From Kitasatospora atroaurantiaca (lineage in GTDB: Bacteria > Actinomycetota > Actinomycetes > Streptomycetales > Streptomycetaceae): DNA of 64,000 bases. Position numbers and translations under genes: made by a program. Location of the stretch: positions 2,232,001-2,296,000 of the forward strand of contig NZ_VIVR01000001.1 in assembly GCF_007828955.1 (NCBI RefSeq). Direction: 5' to 3'. The stretch's first letter is position 1, and every line of letters starts with the position of its first letter. The notes beneath the pieces are model-generated. The model ran no database searches. It was not told the DNA's origin and worked only from the letters and a program-made list of their open reading frames with translations. Of the stretch, positions 41,412 through 49,460 are shown in pieces.

Positions 41412-42102
41412 GCTGGTACTCCTTGATCTGCTGGACCCAGCGGCCCAGACCGTTGGCCCGCCATGCCTCGAACACGGCTCGGTCGGTGTCCATGAGCTCG
41501 TCGGTGTTGCACTCGGCGTAGCCCTGATCCCATGCGGCGTGGCCAGCGATGGGGTGGCAGTGCTCGACCACCACGTCGGGCAGGTAGGTGATGGCGTCGA
41601 GGGCCCGGCCGAGGGCGAGCCACGAGTTGTCGATCCACAGGTGGGTCAGGCCGGGCGGGATCATGTGGCCGGCCGCCAGGATGATGTCCGACGTCATCGC
41701 GACCTGCGTGGGCAGGTTCGGGCCCTGGATGAGGTCGTTGCCGTACACGATCCCCGTGCCGAGCTGGTCGAGCGCCTCGATGTATCGGGTATCCCAGCCA
41801 ACCGTGCGCGGCCGGTGGTCATCCCCTTGGAAGCCCACGGCCTTGGACCGCCCGGCCTGGTACGGCGCGACCATGTTCAGCGTCCCGCCCAGGCGCAGCC
41901 GTGGCCCGATGAGCAGCAGGAAGCGCGGGTCACCGGCTGCCCAGCTGTGGCGCTGCTCGTAGCTCGGCAGGTACGGGTCGTCGTCGTCGACCACGGCGAG
42001 CAGCACGGTGTCCGCCGTGCACGTCTCCTTGAAGGCGAGCCACAGCGCCCAGAGGTTGTCTGGCCGGCCCCGGGTCGGCACGATGATGGTCAGGTCAGAC
42101 AC
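41404..42102 (-). CDS. Glycosyltransferase (GT-A type)
   Basis: 232 aa. Opens SDLTIIVPTRGRPDNLWALW, with the acidic VVDDDDPYLPSY around residues 37-48 (metal/donor site) and later WIDNSWLALGRALDAI. Typical of small phage or bacterial glycosyltransferases that modify surface structures. Overlaps the 55-aa gene by eight bases. The donor sugar cannot be read. Confidence 0.75.
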   Translation of the reverse strand: MSDLTIIVPTRGRPDNLWALWLAFKETCTADTVLLAVVDDDDPYLPSYEQRHSWAAGDPRFLLLIGPRLRLGGTLNMVAPYQAGRSKAVGFQGDDHRPRTVGWDTRYIEALDQLGTGIVYGNDLIQGPNLPTQVAMTSDIILAAGHMIPPGLTHLWIDNSWLALGRALDAITYLPDVVVEHCHPIAGHAAWDQGYAECNTDELMDTDRAVFEAWRANGLGRWVQQIKEYQRG

Positions 42103-42112
42103 GGTTCTCCCC

Positions 42113-42511
42113 TCAAAGCCACACGACAGCAGCCGTGTTGATCAGCAGGTGGATGGTGTTGTCCGCGATGATCAGAAGCCAGACCGCCAGCCACGCCGGA
42201 GTCTCGACCGGGTAACCCGTGCCAGAGCACTCACGCCACGGACGCCGGTACTCCTTAGCGCCCATCAGGTTCTTCGCCCAGCAGACATGGCGGGCGAGCC
42301 GGTAATGGTCGATGAGCGCGTGCGTTACCACGATCACTGCCAACGCGGGGATCGATCTGGTGACCGCGATGTACGGGAGACCGTAGGTGAGGGCATGGGC
42401 CCAGGCGGGCCACCACCGTTTGGTCTTCTCGTTGGCCATCCAGTGGCTCTGCAAGAGGTAGTCCCCGCAGAGGTGCGCCAGCAGAATCCCGAGTACCGCT
42501 CCGCCTGTCAT
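42113..42511 (-). CDS. DUF3307-type membrane protein
   Basis: 132 aa. The start GILLAHLCGDYLLQSHWMA and VTHALIDHYRLARHV are the DUF3307 signature. Four hydrophobic segments are visible (1-20, 40-66, 105-116, 120-132). The ATG at 42511 overlaps the glycosyltransferase stop (ATGA). DUF3307 proteins occur in phages and mobile elements with unknown function; a lipid-carrier or membrane-anchor role in glycosylation is speculation. Confidence 0.75.
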   Translation of the reverse strand: MTGGAVLGILLAHLCGDYLLQSHWMANEKTKRWWPAWAHALTYGLPYIAVTRSIPALAVIVVTHALIDHYRLARHVCWAKNLMGAKEYRRPWRECSGTGYPVETPAWLAVWLLIIADNTIHLLINTAAVVWL

Positions 42512-43542
42512 CCCTCGATCACCTTCGCCCACGCCCCGACGTTGCCCTCGACCGTCCAGTCGGCGGCCTGGCGGCGGCCAGCGGCGCCCATCTCCTCGCG
42601 CATGGCCCGGTCGTTGACGAGCTCGCGCAGGTATCGGCCCCACTCGTGGTCGTGCTTGACGAGGAAGCCGGTTTCGCCGTGGCGCACGAACTCGGCGTAG
42701 GGCCCGTAGTCGGATGCGACGACCGGGATGCCGAGCGCTGCCGCTTCGAGGGGGCGCAGTGCTGACTTGCTGGCGTTGAAGACGTGCGGGCGCAGCGGGG
42801 CGAGCATCACGTCGTAGTCGATGCGGCGCCAGTACTCGGGGACGGACTGCGTCCATTCGGTGAACCGGACCCGGTCGCTGATGCCCCAGTCCTTGGCGTA
42901 GTTGGTGCCCATGAGGTGCAGCTCGGTGTGCGGGTTGCGCTCCATGATGCGCCGCAGGTGGGTGCCGATCTGGGTGATGTCCATCTGGTGGGTGGAGGAT
43001 CCGCCCCAGCCGATCGTCACGGTGTCGTCGCCGCTGCTGGGCCGCTCGTGGTCGAGCAGCCACGCCGGCAGGTAGTTGGGGATGACGTGGATCGGCGCGG
43101 CGGTGTGCTGGCGGACGACAGAGGCGAGTGCCTCGGTGGAGACGGTGACGGCGTCGGCGACTGCCAGGTTCGTCAGCAGGTTGGCGCGGATGTGCGGCTG
43201 GCTGAAGAAGGCGTGCGCCCGGGTGTTGCTGGGGTCGATGTCGAGGAGGTCATCGTCCAGCTCGTAGATCAGCCGCGGGCGTCGGGATGCGCGGGCGGTG
43301 TTCTGCCACAGCAGAGTCGGCCCGGGGTTGCAGGTCCGCTGCGCGATGACCGTCTTGAACAGGTCCGGGTCGATGAGAAGTTCACCCTGCCGGCCCTTGG
43401 GGATGCGGTCGGAGTAGCCGGAGGCGACACCGTGCCGGGCGAGCTCGCCCAGGGGGACCTCGATGCGCAGGTGCCCGCATCCGTTGCGGTCGGCGAGCCA
43501 GCCGAAGACGTCACGCTGGGTCTGGGGAACGGTGCTGCCCAT
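42508..43542 (-). CDS. Glycosyltransferase (GT-B type)
   Basis: 344 aa. The first gene of the minus-strand cassette. It has a GT4-like C-terminal domain: IGWGGSSTHQMDI, MLAPLRPHVFNASKSALRPLEAAALGIPVVASDYG, and FVRHGETGFLV. The SKSALRPLEAAALG region is the nucleotide-sugar E-x7-E-type site. The N-terminal half (LIYELDDDLLDID, then LAVADAVTVSTEAL) completes a two-domain GT-B fold. A leader hairpin lies upstream at 43580-43613. Confidence 0.85.
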   Translation of the reverse strand: MGSTVPQTQRDVFGWLADRNGCGHLRIEVPLGELARHGVASGYSDRIPKGRQGELLIDPDLFKTVIAQRTCNPGPTLLWQNTARASRRPRLIYELDDDLLDIDPSNTRAHAFFSQPHIRANLLTNLAVADAVTVSTEALASVVRQHTAAPIHVIPNYLPAWLLDHERPSSGDDTVTIGWGGSSTHQMDITQIGTHLRRIMERNPHTELHLMGTNYAKDWGISDRVRFTEWTQSVPEYWRRIDYDVMLAPLRPHVFNASKSALRPLEAAALGIPVVASDYGPYAEFVRHGETGFLVKHDHEWGRYLRELVNDRAMREEMGAAGRRQAADWTVEGNVGAWAKVIEG

Positions 43543-43579
43543 TGCTGGGTCCTCCGGAGCGGGCTGTAGCGGGCTGGCG

Positions 43580-43613
43580 GCGGGGCCCGTGCCCGCTACA
43601 GACCGGGCCCCGC
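43580..43613. other. 10-bp hairpin in the divergent gap 43543-43848
   Basis: GCGGGGCCCG/CGGGCCCCGC arms around a 14-nt loop. It lies between the divergent glycosyltransferase and protease genes, so it may be in a leader or be part of a promoter operator. The rest of the roughly 300-base gap shows nothing recognisable. Confidence 0.35.
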
Positions 43614-43848
43614 GTGGCGGCCGGGCCCTCGGAGGCCGGTCGCGGGCCAGACCCTAGGCGCGGTCCTTCGCAGCGGTGGAAATGCAGGTCAGAGGGCATG
43701 GCCGCATCACGAGCGATCGTGTGGGGCTGGTGAGTCTGGGGGTGCGGGCCCGGTGCGCTGGTGAGCGCCGAGCCGGGATGGAGGGTCACGGATCACGGCG
43801 CTGACCTGCACCGGGCCCGTGCCGACATCGACCCTCTGGAGTCCCCGC

Positions 43849-44748
43849 ATGGCAGGACCAGCTCAGGACGCGGACCACCCCGAATCATCCACGGCCGCGG
43901 GCGTGGCACTCAACAGACCACATTCACCGGGCATCTGTCTCGGCCGCCACGTCGACCACGACCCGCGCTCCCTCGCGTACGCGCACGGCGTGCTCCCCAA
44001 GTCGGCCATCAAGGACGCCAACTGGACCCGCCGCATCCCCGTCCTGAACCAGGGCAACCTCGGCTCCTGCACGGCCAACGCCGCCACCGGCGCGCTCGGC
44101 ACGGACTCCGCCGGGCGCACCGCCACCACCACGGTGACCATCAGCCCAGCCGGCGCGGCCGCCTCCCGCGGCTACTTCACCGCAGGCGAGCACCAGCTCG
44201 ACGAGCAGTTCGCCGTCGCCCTGTACAGCCTGGCGACGCGCCTCGACAGCTTCCCCGGGGCCTACCCGCCGCAGGACACCGGATCATCCGGCCTCGGCGC
44301 CGCGAAGGCACTGAAGGCGCTCGGCCTCGCGACCGGCTACAGCCACGCGTTCTCCCTCCAGGCGCTCGCGTCCGCGCTGCAGACCGGCCCGGTCATCATC
44401 GGCATCCCCTGGCGCCGCTCGATGTTCACCCCGGCCGCCGACGGCCGCATCCCCGTCGACCAGGCCTCCGGTGTCGCGGGCGGGCACGAGGTGGAGATCG
44501 TCGCGTACGACGCGCACCTGGACGAGTACTGGGTCACCAACAGCTGGGGCGAGAGCTGGGGGAGCGCAGGCCGCGCCTACCTCACCGCGGCGGACCTTCG
44601 CTGGCTGCTCTCCCAGCACGGCGACGTCACCGTGCCCGCCTGGGCGCCCGCAACACCCGCACCAACTCCGGGCCCGGCGCCGCACATCCCAGCCGAGGTA
44701 CAGCTCGCGACTGCAGCCCGCGCGTGGCTCGCCGACAGGGGCCTGTGA
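43849..44748 (+). CDS. Papain-like (C1) cysteine peptidase in the prophage lysis region
   Basis: 299 aa from the ATG at 43849, which has GGAG seven bases upstream (an in-frame GTG at 43819 is also possible). The catalytic set of papain is complete: oxyanion Gln68 and Cys74 ([11 protein letters not shown]), His213 ([11 protein letters not shown]) and Asn231 with the NSWGESWG motif. No secretion signal is seen. C1 peptidases are rare in phages; here it sits first in the plus-strand unit with DUF1906 and amidase genes, suggesting a role in cell-wall or virion protein cleavage. Substrate unknown. Confidence 0.8.
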   Translation: MAGPAQDADHPESSTAAGVALNRPHSPGICLGRHVDHDPRSLAYAHGVLPKSAIKDANWTRRIPVLNQGNLGSCTANAATGALGTDSAGRTATTTVTISPAGAAASRGYFTAGEHQLDEQFAVALYSLATRLDSFPGAYPPQDTGSSGLGAAKALKALGLATGYSHAFSLQALASALQTGPVIIGIPWRRSMFTPAADGRIPVDQASGVAGGHEVEIVAYDAHLDEYWVTNSWGESWGSAGRAYLTAADLRWLLSQHGDVTVPAWAPATPAPTPGPAPHIPAEVQLATAARAWLADRGL

Positions 44749-44749
44749 C

Positions 44750-45397
44750 ATGGCCACCGGAGTCGACTACGCGTGGGACCACCCCGGCGGCGCCGCCCTC
44801 CAAGCTGTCGGGGCTACCTTCGCAGCCCGCTACCTCAGCCACGACACCAGCAAGGCCATCACCCGGGCCGAGGCCGACGACCTCGCCGCGCACGGCATCT
44901 GGCTGGTCGTCGTCTTCGAGGACAGCGCCCAACGCCCGCTCGCCGGCCGGGCGGCAGGCGTCGCCGACGCCCAGCTCGCCGTCGCCCAGGCCTGGGCCGC
45001 GGGCATCCCCGCCGGCCGACCGATCTACTTCGCCGCGGACTTCGACGTCACCGCCGACCAGCAGGGCGCCATCAACGACTACCTACAGGGCGCGGCCTCC
45101 GTGCTGGGCGTCGACCGGGTCGGCGTGTACGGCGGGTACCGCACGGTGCAGCGCGCCCTGGACGCCGGAGTATGCCGGTGGGCGTGGCAGGCCGACGCCT
45201 GGTCCGGCGGCCAGTGGGACGCCCGGGCGCACATCCGCCAGACCGACGGCACCACCACCATCAACGCCGTCGAATGCGACTGGAACACCGCCATGACTGC
45301 CGACTACGGCCAGTGGATGCCCGGCGTCAGCCCGGCTACCCCCAACGTGGCGCAGCCCCCGGCAGGCCGACGGCGACTCGACGAAGAGGTGAGGTAG
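44750..45397 (+). CDS. DUF1906 (Rv2525c-like glycoside hydrolase-like) protein
   Basis: 215 aa. Begins TGVDYAWDHPGG and contains TFAARYLSHDTSK, RPIYFAADFDVT and GVYGGYRTVQRAL, the motifs of the DUF1906 TIM-barrel domain, which is related to wall-active hydrolases. Phage versions are thought to be endolysin components. It ends in the peptide GRRRLDEEVR, shared with the amidase that follows. The ATG overlaps the previous stop region (TGACATG). Confidence 0.8.
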   Translation: MATGVDYAWDHPGGAALQAVGATFAARYLSHDTSKAITRAEADDLAAHGIWLVVVFEDSAQRPLAGRAAGVADAQLAVAQAWAAGIPAGRPIYFAADFDVTADQQGAINDYLQGAASVLGVDRVGVYGGYRTVQRALDAGVCRWAWQADAWSGGQWDARAHIRQTDGTTTINAVECDWNTAMTADYGQWMPGVSPATPNVAQPPAGRRRLDEEVR

Positions 45398-45399
45398 CC

Positions 45400-46104
45400 G
45401 TGACCCTGACCGGCCCGCAGAAGATCCCCGGAGCGCTCCTCGACCTGTTCTTCGGCGACGGCCAGTACTCCGGCGCCGGCATGGAGGCCAACTGCGGTGT
45501 CCTGCACACCACCGAGGGCCCGACGCTCTACGACTACGACTCCGGTGCGAAGGCGCCGCAGGTCACAGGCGTCCCCGACATGGCCGGACGCCGGATCGTC
45601 TGGCACCAGCACTTCGGCGTCGACGAGTCCGCCCGCGCCCTGGTCAACGCCCCCGGCGGCGTCCAGACCAACATGGCCAACTGCTTCCAGATCGAGCTCG
45701 TGGGCACCTGCGACACGGACAACGCCCAGACGTGGAGCCTCGGATCGAAGACGCTGCACGCCGGCGTCGACTACATCTACTGGCCGGACGCCCCTCACTG
45801 GGCGCTCGCCGAAGTCGCCTGGCTGCTGCGCTGGCTGTCCGACCAGCACGGCATCCCGCTGACCTCCGGCCTGCGCTTCGAGGCGTACCCGGCCAGCTCC
45901 GGCGCGAACAACGGCGTCCGCATGACCTTCGACCAGTGGACGAGCTTCACCGGCTGGTGCGGCCACATGCATGTCCCCGAGAACACCCACGGCGACCCCG
46001 GGGACATCGACATCACCCAGCTCCTGGCACTCGCCACCGGCACCCCCAACCCCTCCCCGGCGCCCGCCAGCGGCCGCCGGCGACTCGACGAAGAAGTGAG
46101 GTAG
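45400..46104 (+). CDS. N-acetylmuramoyl-L-alanine amidase (endolysin)
   Basis: 234 aa. Zinc amidase of the amidase_2/PGRP type: CGVLHTTEG (zinc His36), IELVG (about 99-103) and the closing GHMHVPENTHGDPGDID with His191/His197 and Asp. It cleaves the bond between muramic acid and the stem peptide to lyse the host. GTG start three bases after the DUF1906 stop. It ends in GRRRLDEEVR like the preceding protein; the tail may be a wall-binding or targeting tag. Confidence 0.88.
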   Translation: MTLTGPQKIPGALLDLFFGDGQYSGAGMEANCGVLHTTEGPTLYDYDSGAKAPQVTGVPDMAGRRIVWHQHFGVDESARALVNAPGGVQTNMANCFQIELVGTCDTDNAQTWSLGSKTLHAGVDYIYWPDAPHWALAEVAWLLRWLSDQHGIPLTSGLRFEAYPASSGANNGVRMTFDQWTSFTGWCGHMHVPENTHGDPGDIDITQLLALATGTPNPSPAPASGRRRLDEEVR

Positions 46105-46109
46105 AGCGC

Positions 46110-46493
46110 ATGGCTCTTGTGATCGGCGAGGTCAAGCCCGGATTCGCCACCGGCCCGAACGGCGCCCCAAACCCCGCCCTGACCGGCAACGCCACCCTGC
46201 TGGTCCTCCCGCCCGTCTGGGACAGCAGCCCCGAGATCGGCTGGGGCCGAGTCTTCTACGGCTTCGGATCCGACTTCGGCAACGCCAAGCTCCGCGTCGC
46301 GATCCACAACTCCAACGCCAAGGGCGGCTGGCGGATCAACATCATCGACGTCCCCTCGGACGGCGCTGTCACCCGCATCGACGCGTGGGCAGGCGACGAC
46401 AAGATCAGCATCTGCCGCGTCCCCCGCACCGCCGACGACAAGGCCGACTCCATCCCCGTCGGCTACCGCATCGAAGCCGTCCTCAAGCCCTGA
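46110..46493 (+). CDS. Hypothetical beta-rich phage protein (127 aa)
   Basis: 127 aa (LVIGEVKPGFATGPNGAPN, then WGRVFYGFGSDFGNAKLRV, ending GYRIEAVLKP). Looks like a compact beta-sandwich without signal peptide. It lies between amidase and holin genes, so it could be a lysis accessory or carbohydrate-binding part. No family recognised. Confidence 0.5.
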   Translation: MALVIGEVKPGFATGPNGAPNPALTGNATLLVLPPVWDSSPEIGWGRVFYGFGSDFGNAKLRVAIHNSNAKGGWRINIIDVPSDGAVTRIDAWAGDDKISICRVPRTADDKADSIPVGYRIEAVLKP

Positions 46494-46555
46494 CCCAACA
46501 CGAGTGGCGCCAACCTCGCCCCCACCGCCCCACCACCCACTGATCAGGAGACATC

Positions 46556-46933
46556 ATGCGCATCCTCGGCAGAGAGCCCGCCCTCCTCCTCGCACTGGTA
46601 GCCGTCGTCGTCAAAACCGGTGCCGCGTTCGGACTGCACGTCAGCACCGACCAGCAGGCAGCGATCAACGCAGCAGCCGCCGCCCTGGTCGGCCTGATCG
46701 TCGCCTTCATGGCACACGACGGCGTAGCCGCCGCCATCCTCGGCGCAGCACAGGCGCTCCTCGCGCTCGCTGTCGGGCTCGGCCTGCACTGGTCCGCCGA
46801 CCAGCAGGCCGTCACCATGTCTCTGATCGCCGTCCTGATCAGCATGTTCGTCCGAACCCAGATCACTGCGCCCGTCCCTCCACCGCTGTTGTCCGCCGGC
46901 CCCGCTGCCAACTCCGCCAGCACGGAGCGCTGA
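46556..46933 (+). CDS. Holin-like membrane protein
   Basis: 125 aa with three to four hydrophobic segments (LLLALVAVVVKTGAAFGL, AAALVGLIVAFMA, AILGAAQALLALAVGL, MSLIAVLISMFV) and a short polar C-terminus. This and its place after the amidase are typical of phage holins, which make the pore that releases endolysin. ATG follows a CAGGAGACATC site. Confidence 0.7.
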   Translation: MRILGREPALLLALVAVVVKTGAAFGLHVSTDQQAAINAAAAALVGLIVAFMAHDGVAAAILGAAQALLALAVGLGLHWSADQQAVTMSLIAVLISMFVRTQITAPVPPPLLSAGPAANSASTER

Positions 46934-47022
46934 GTGAGCGCCGCTGCGGCCCCGCCTGTTGCCACCGCCGGGCCGCACGGCGCTCAGAGACCACATGTCG
47001 ACTCGATCGGGGGGAGGGTGAA

Positions 47023-47376
47023 TTGGCTGACGATGATCTGACAGTGGGTGAACTCGGGCGGATGGTGGGGGCGCTCCGCACGGACCTCCAGCAGATGATC
47101 GCCGGGATCAACTCTCGCCTCGACCGGGTCGTCTCCACCGACGTCTACACCCTCCAGTCAGCCCACGTTGACCAGCGGATCGCGGACCTCGTCCGTGAGG
47201 TTCAGGTCACACGGTCCGACCTCAAGGCATTGGAGGACGCGTTGGAGGCGTACAAGCTGGCCGAAGCTGCCCGCCGCGAACGAGAACGCCAGGCCCGGCT
47301 CTACCAGATGATCGTGCCGGTCCTGCTCGCCCTTCTCTCCGCAGCGGTCGCAATCTGGGCGGCGACCACCTCATGA
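47023..47376 (+). CDS. Coiled-coil membrane protein, possible second holin/antiholin
   Basis: 117 aa from the TTG at 47023 with GGGGAGGG nine bases upstream. A coiled-coil region (TVGELGRMVGALRTDLQQMIAGI, then LVREVQVTRSDLKALEDAL) leads to a single C-terminal membrane segment (MIVPVLLALLSAAVAIWA). Small coiled-coil proteins with one C-terminal TM frequently follow holins in actinophages. Possible XhlA-like lysis protein. Confidence 0.65.
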   Translation: MADDDLTVGELGRMVGALRTDLQQMIAGINSRLDRVVSTDVYTLQSAHVDQRIADLVREVQVTRSDLKALEDALEAYKLAEAARRERERQARLYQMIVPVLLALLSAAVAIWAATTS

Positions 47377-47640
47377 CCGAACGCCGCAGCGTCCTGCGCG
47401 CAGAGACACTCGTGCTCATCACCGCAGTCGTCACGCTCCATTTCGTCGCCTGCCGCGCCGTATAGGTCGTCCAGCTCAGCGCGGAGCTGCGTGACGCCAA
47501 CCTCGCGCGCGACATCCTGGCCCGCCAGGTCCAACAGCTCGGCCATCCCCGATGGCCGGCCCACCCGGCACCTGCGGCGACTCGGGCCTCGCCGGACCAC
47601 CAAGACCCGAAGGCCGTAGGGGCCAGCGGAAATGCCCGGT
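47373..47640 (+). pseudogene. Decayed collagen-like membrane protein of the prophage
   Basis: The ATG at 47373 overlaps the previous stop. The frame codes 30 residues including a membrane helix (ETLVLITAVVTLHFVA) and stops at a TAG (47463). Past the TAG the same frame continues as VVQLSAELRDANLARDIL and QVQQLG, a coiled coil. The Gly-X-Y part (AGPPGTCGDSGLAGPP) is in another frame near 47560-47620. Streptomyces phages often carry a gene of TM, coiled coil and Gly-X-Y collagen repeats at this place; here it is broken by the amber codon and a frameshift. The end point is approximate. Confidence 0.5.
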
Positions 47641-47780
47641 CGCGACGCGTCCACCCCGACCCCGGTACCGGGCCCGTCCGGACCTGCTGGCGAGGCTTCG
47701 GCACGGCCTCTTCTACGAGCCCCCACCTACGTGCCGATCACGCCCCCGATGCTCCTTCGGAAGCTTCGGTAGCGCGCCGG

Positions 47781-48191
47781 CTAACTGCGTTCGCGGAGCA
47801 CGAGGTAGGCCGCCGCCACGACCTTGCAGTCCGTCGGTGTTCCGGCGCGGGTCGAGCCGTTGAGCTGCGCGAGGACGCTGTATTCCGTCTCCCCGGTGAC
47901 CCCGTTCTTGCGGAGGTCTTCCAGCGCGGCGTAGGTGAGGCCGGCAAGCTCGGCCTGGTCCTGGGTGCAGTTGGGGGACCACAGGTTGAGGAGCTGCTGG
48001 TAGTCGGCAGCCGGTCGGTTGCCGCCGTCGAGGGCGGCGAGTTTCTGCGCCGGGGTGGGGTCCGGCGTGGCGGGCTCCTGGTCATCGCTGAGCAGGCTGC
48101 AGCCCGCTCCGCCGATGATGACTGCGGCGATAAGCCCGAGACAGCCAACGAGGGGCGTGGGGGTGGCGCTGGGTTGCTGCTGGCTGGCCAT
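47781..48191 (-). CDS. Small exported or lipoprotein-like hypothetical (136 aa)
   Basis: 136 aa. An N-terminal membrane segment (LVGCLGLIAAVIIGGAGCSLLS) ends in a possible lipobox GGAGCS. The rest is a soluble domain (PAQKLAALDGG..., DYQQLLNLWSPNC) with two or more Cys. Common in streptomycete chromosomes, function unknown. It is transcribed toward the prophage end. Hairpin 48281-48309 lies upstream. Confidence 0.6.
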   Translation of the reverse strand: MASQQQPSATPTPLVGCLGLIAAVIIGGAGCSLLSDDQEPATPDPTPAQKLAALDGGNRPAADYQQLLNLWSPNCTQDQAELAGLTYAALEDLRKNGVTGETEYSVLAQLNGSTRAGTPTDCKVVAAAYLVLRERS

Positions 48192-48280
48192 GTCGCTGTC
48201 CTCTGCTCGCGGTGAGACGGCACAGAGTGGCAGCGGCCGCCGGTGGAACGCTCCGGAGTTGCCGAGTCGTTACGCCAAAA

Positions 48281-48309
48281 CGCTCCCGCCTGTTCAACAG
48301 GCGGGAGCG
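48281..48309. terminator. Strong hairpin between two minus-strand genes
   Basis: CGCTCCCGCCTG/CAGGCGGGAGCG arms with a 5-nt loop, downstream of the broken minus-strand gene ending at 48319. Confidence 0.7.
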
Positions 48310-48318
48310 CTCAGGCGA

Positions 48319-48557
48319 TCAGGCCGCAGCAATGACAGGCCGCGCCCGCTCGTTGAGGTCGGCGACGAGGCGGTGCTGACCGACGGGCTGCATAGGCCGC
48401 TGCAGATCGACGACGGCCTCGACCGCCCGGCTGGACTTCACCTTGCCCGCGCCGCAGGCCGGCCGCGTACTCGCTCGCCGCAGTGTCGGCCGCCAGGGCG
48501 GCACGCTGCAGGTCGACCAGCTCCGCGGGAAGTTCGAGGGCTTTCGCCACCCCCACA
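48319..48557 (-). pseudogene. Frameshifted small gene remnant
   Basis: On the minus strand a GTG near 48557 opens VAKALELPAELVDLQRAALAADTAASEYAAGLR. After a frame change near 48450 the matching second half reads AVEAVVDLQRPMQPVGQHRL...VIAAA and stops at 48319. Each half looks protein-coding in its own frame, and neither continues in the other. Short proteins starting AKALELPAELVDLQRA are, in my memory, common in streptomycetes. Likely a one-base indel. Confidence 0.45.
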
Positions 48558-48616
48558 TCGTACGGCCCGCATGTGACAAGATCCTCAGCCACCACCCCAT
48601 GGCGAGAGGCAGCACC

Positions 48617-49147
48617 TTGAGCGAGTGGACCGTCCACGGCAGCCGCACCATCTACACCAGCCCCTGGGTCGAGCTCGACCTCGTCGACGTCGAACCGCCG
48701 GGCCAACCTCGCTACGAACACCACCTCGTGAAGTGGGCGCCGGTCGCAGCAACCGTCGTCCTCAACCAGCGTGACGCGGTGCTGATGATGTGGCGCCACC
48801 GCTTCGCCACCGACACCTGGAACTGGGAGATCCCCTCCGGCATCGTCGAGGACGGCGAGTCATTGGAGGCCGCCGCCGTACGGGAAGTCGAGGAAGAGAC
48901 CGGCTGGCGCGTCACCGACGTGCAGCCGCTTGCCTACAACCAGCCCGTCGGCGGCATGAGCAACGCCGAGCACCATGTCTTCCTCGCCCGCGACGCCCAG
49001 TACATCGCCCCGCCGGTCGATACCCACGAGGCTGACCGCATCGAGTGGATCCCCCTGGACCGCATCCAGGGCATGATCGACCGGCGGGAGATCGTCGCAG
49101 GCGTCGCCGTCACCGGCCTCCTGCAGCTCCTCGCCCGCTGGCCCTAG
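48617..49147 (+). CDS. Nudix hydrolase
   Basis: 176 aa from the TTG at 48617, with GAGAGG seven bases upstream. That start gives the family-like MSEWTVHGSRTIYTSPWV; an ATG at 48599 is the alternative. The Nudix box is intact: GIVEDGESLEAAAVREVEEETGW (G-x5-E-x7-REVxEETGW). It hydrolyses nucleoside diphosphates linked to another moiety, probably ADP-ribose-like substrates, as in MutT relatives with WELPSG-like WEIPSG. It ends inside the sequence CTAGATGATC that reappears, inverted, at 49970. Confidence 0.85.
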   Translation: MSEWTVHGSRTIYTSPWVELDLVDVEPPGQPRYEHHLVKWAPVAATVVLNQRDAVLMMWRHRFATDTWNWEIPSGIVEDGESLEAAAVREVEEETGWRVTDVQPLAYNQPVGGMSNAEHHVFLARDAQYIAPPVDTHEADRIEWIPLDRIQGMIDRREIVAGVAVTGLLQLLARWP

Positions 49148-49165
49148 ATGATCTAGTCCAAGGGG

Positions 49166-49390
49166 TCAGTGATCGTAGGCGATCAGTGAGCGTAGGACGG
49201 TTTGTCCGGTGGCGTCGTTGTGCCAGATCGCGGCGGTCAGCGCGAGGATGCGTTGCATGACGCGGGCTATGACACCTCCGGGTGTGCGCCCTCGGTGCCG
49301 TTCGAGGTCAAGCTGTCCCTTGAAGGTCTCGTTGATCGATTCGATGACCTGTCGCAGCGGCTTGAACAGGGCTGCGCCAGGCCGTTCCCG
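49166..49390 (-). pseudogene. IS982-family transposase, C-terminal remnant
   Basis: On the minus strand, from about 49390, the frame reads RPGAALFKPLRQVIESINE, then KGQLDLERHRGRTPGGV and ends AAIWHN...RSLIAYDH at 49166. This is the end of an IS982-type DDE transposase (the family's E region and its usual last residues). Some 75 of about 290 residues remain and no start exists, so it is inactive. One copy of the inverted repeat adjoins its stop. Confidence 0.7.
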
Positions 49391-49460
49391 TTCACGATCT
49401 TGGACACCCTCGTTCTCGTCTCCGCAGGCACCCCTTGGACCACACCACCAGGAGGAACCA

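Larger units (their letters stand above)
14655..47465 (+). mobile_element. Prophage (siphovirus-type) structural and lysis region
   Basis: The gene order is virion proteins, small and large terminase, portal, MuF, scaffold, capsid, connectors, tail tube, frameshifted chaperones, tape measure, tail tip, fibre, glycosylation cassette and lysis genes. This is the complete late half of a long-tailed actinophage. Integrase, repressor and replication genes were not recognised near it, and no att repeats could be defined by eye. Confidence 0.85.
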
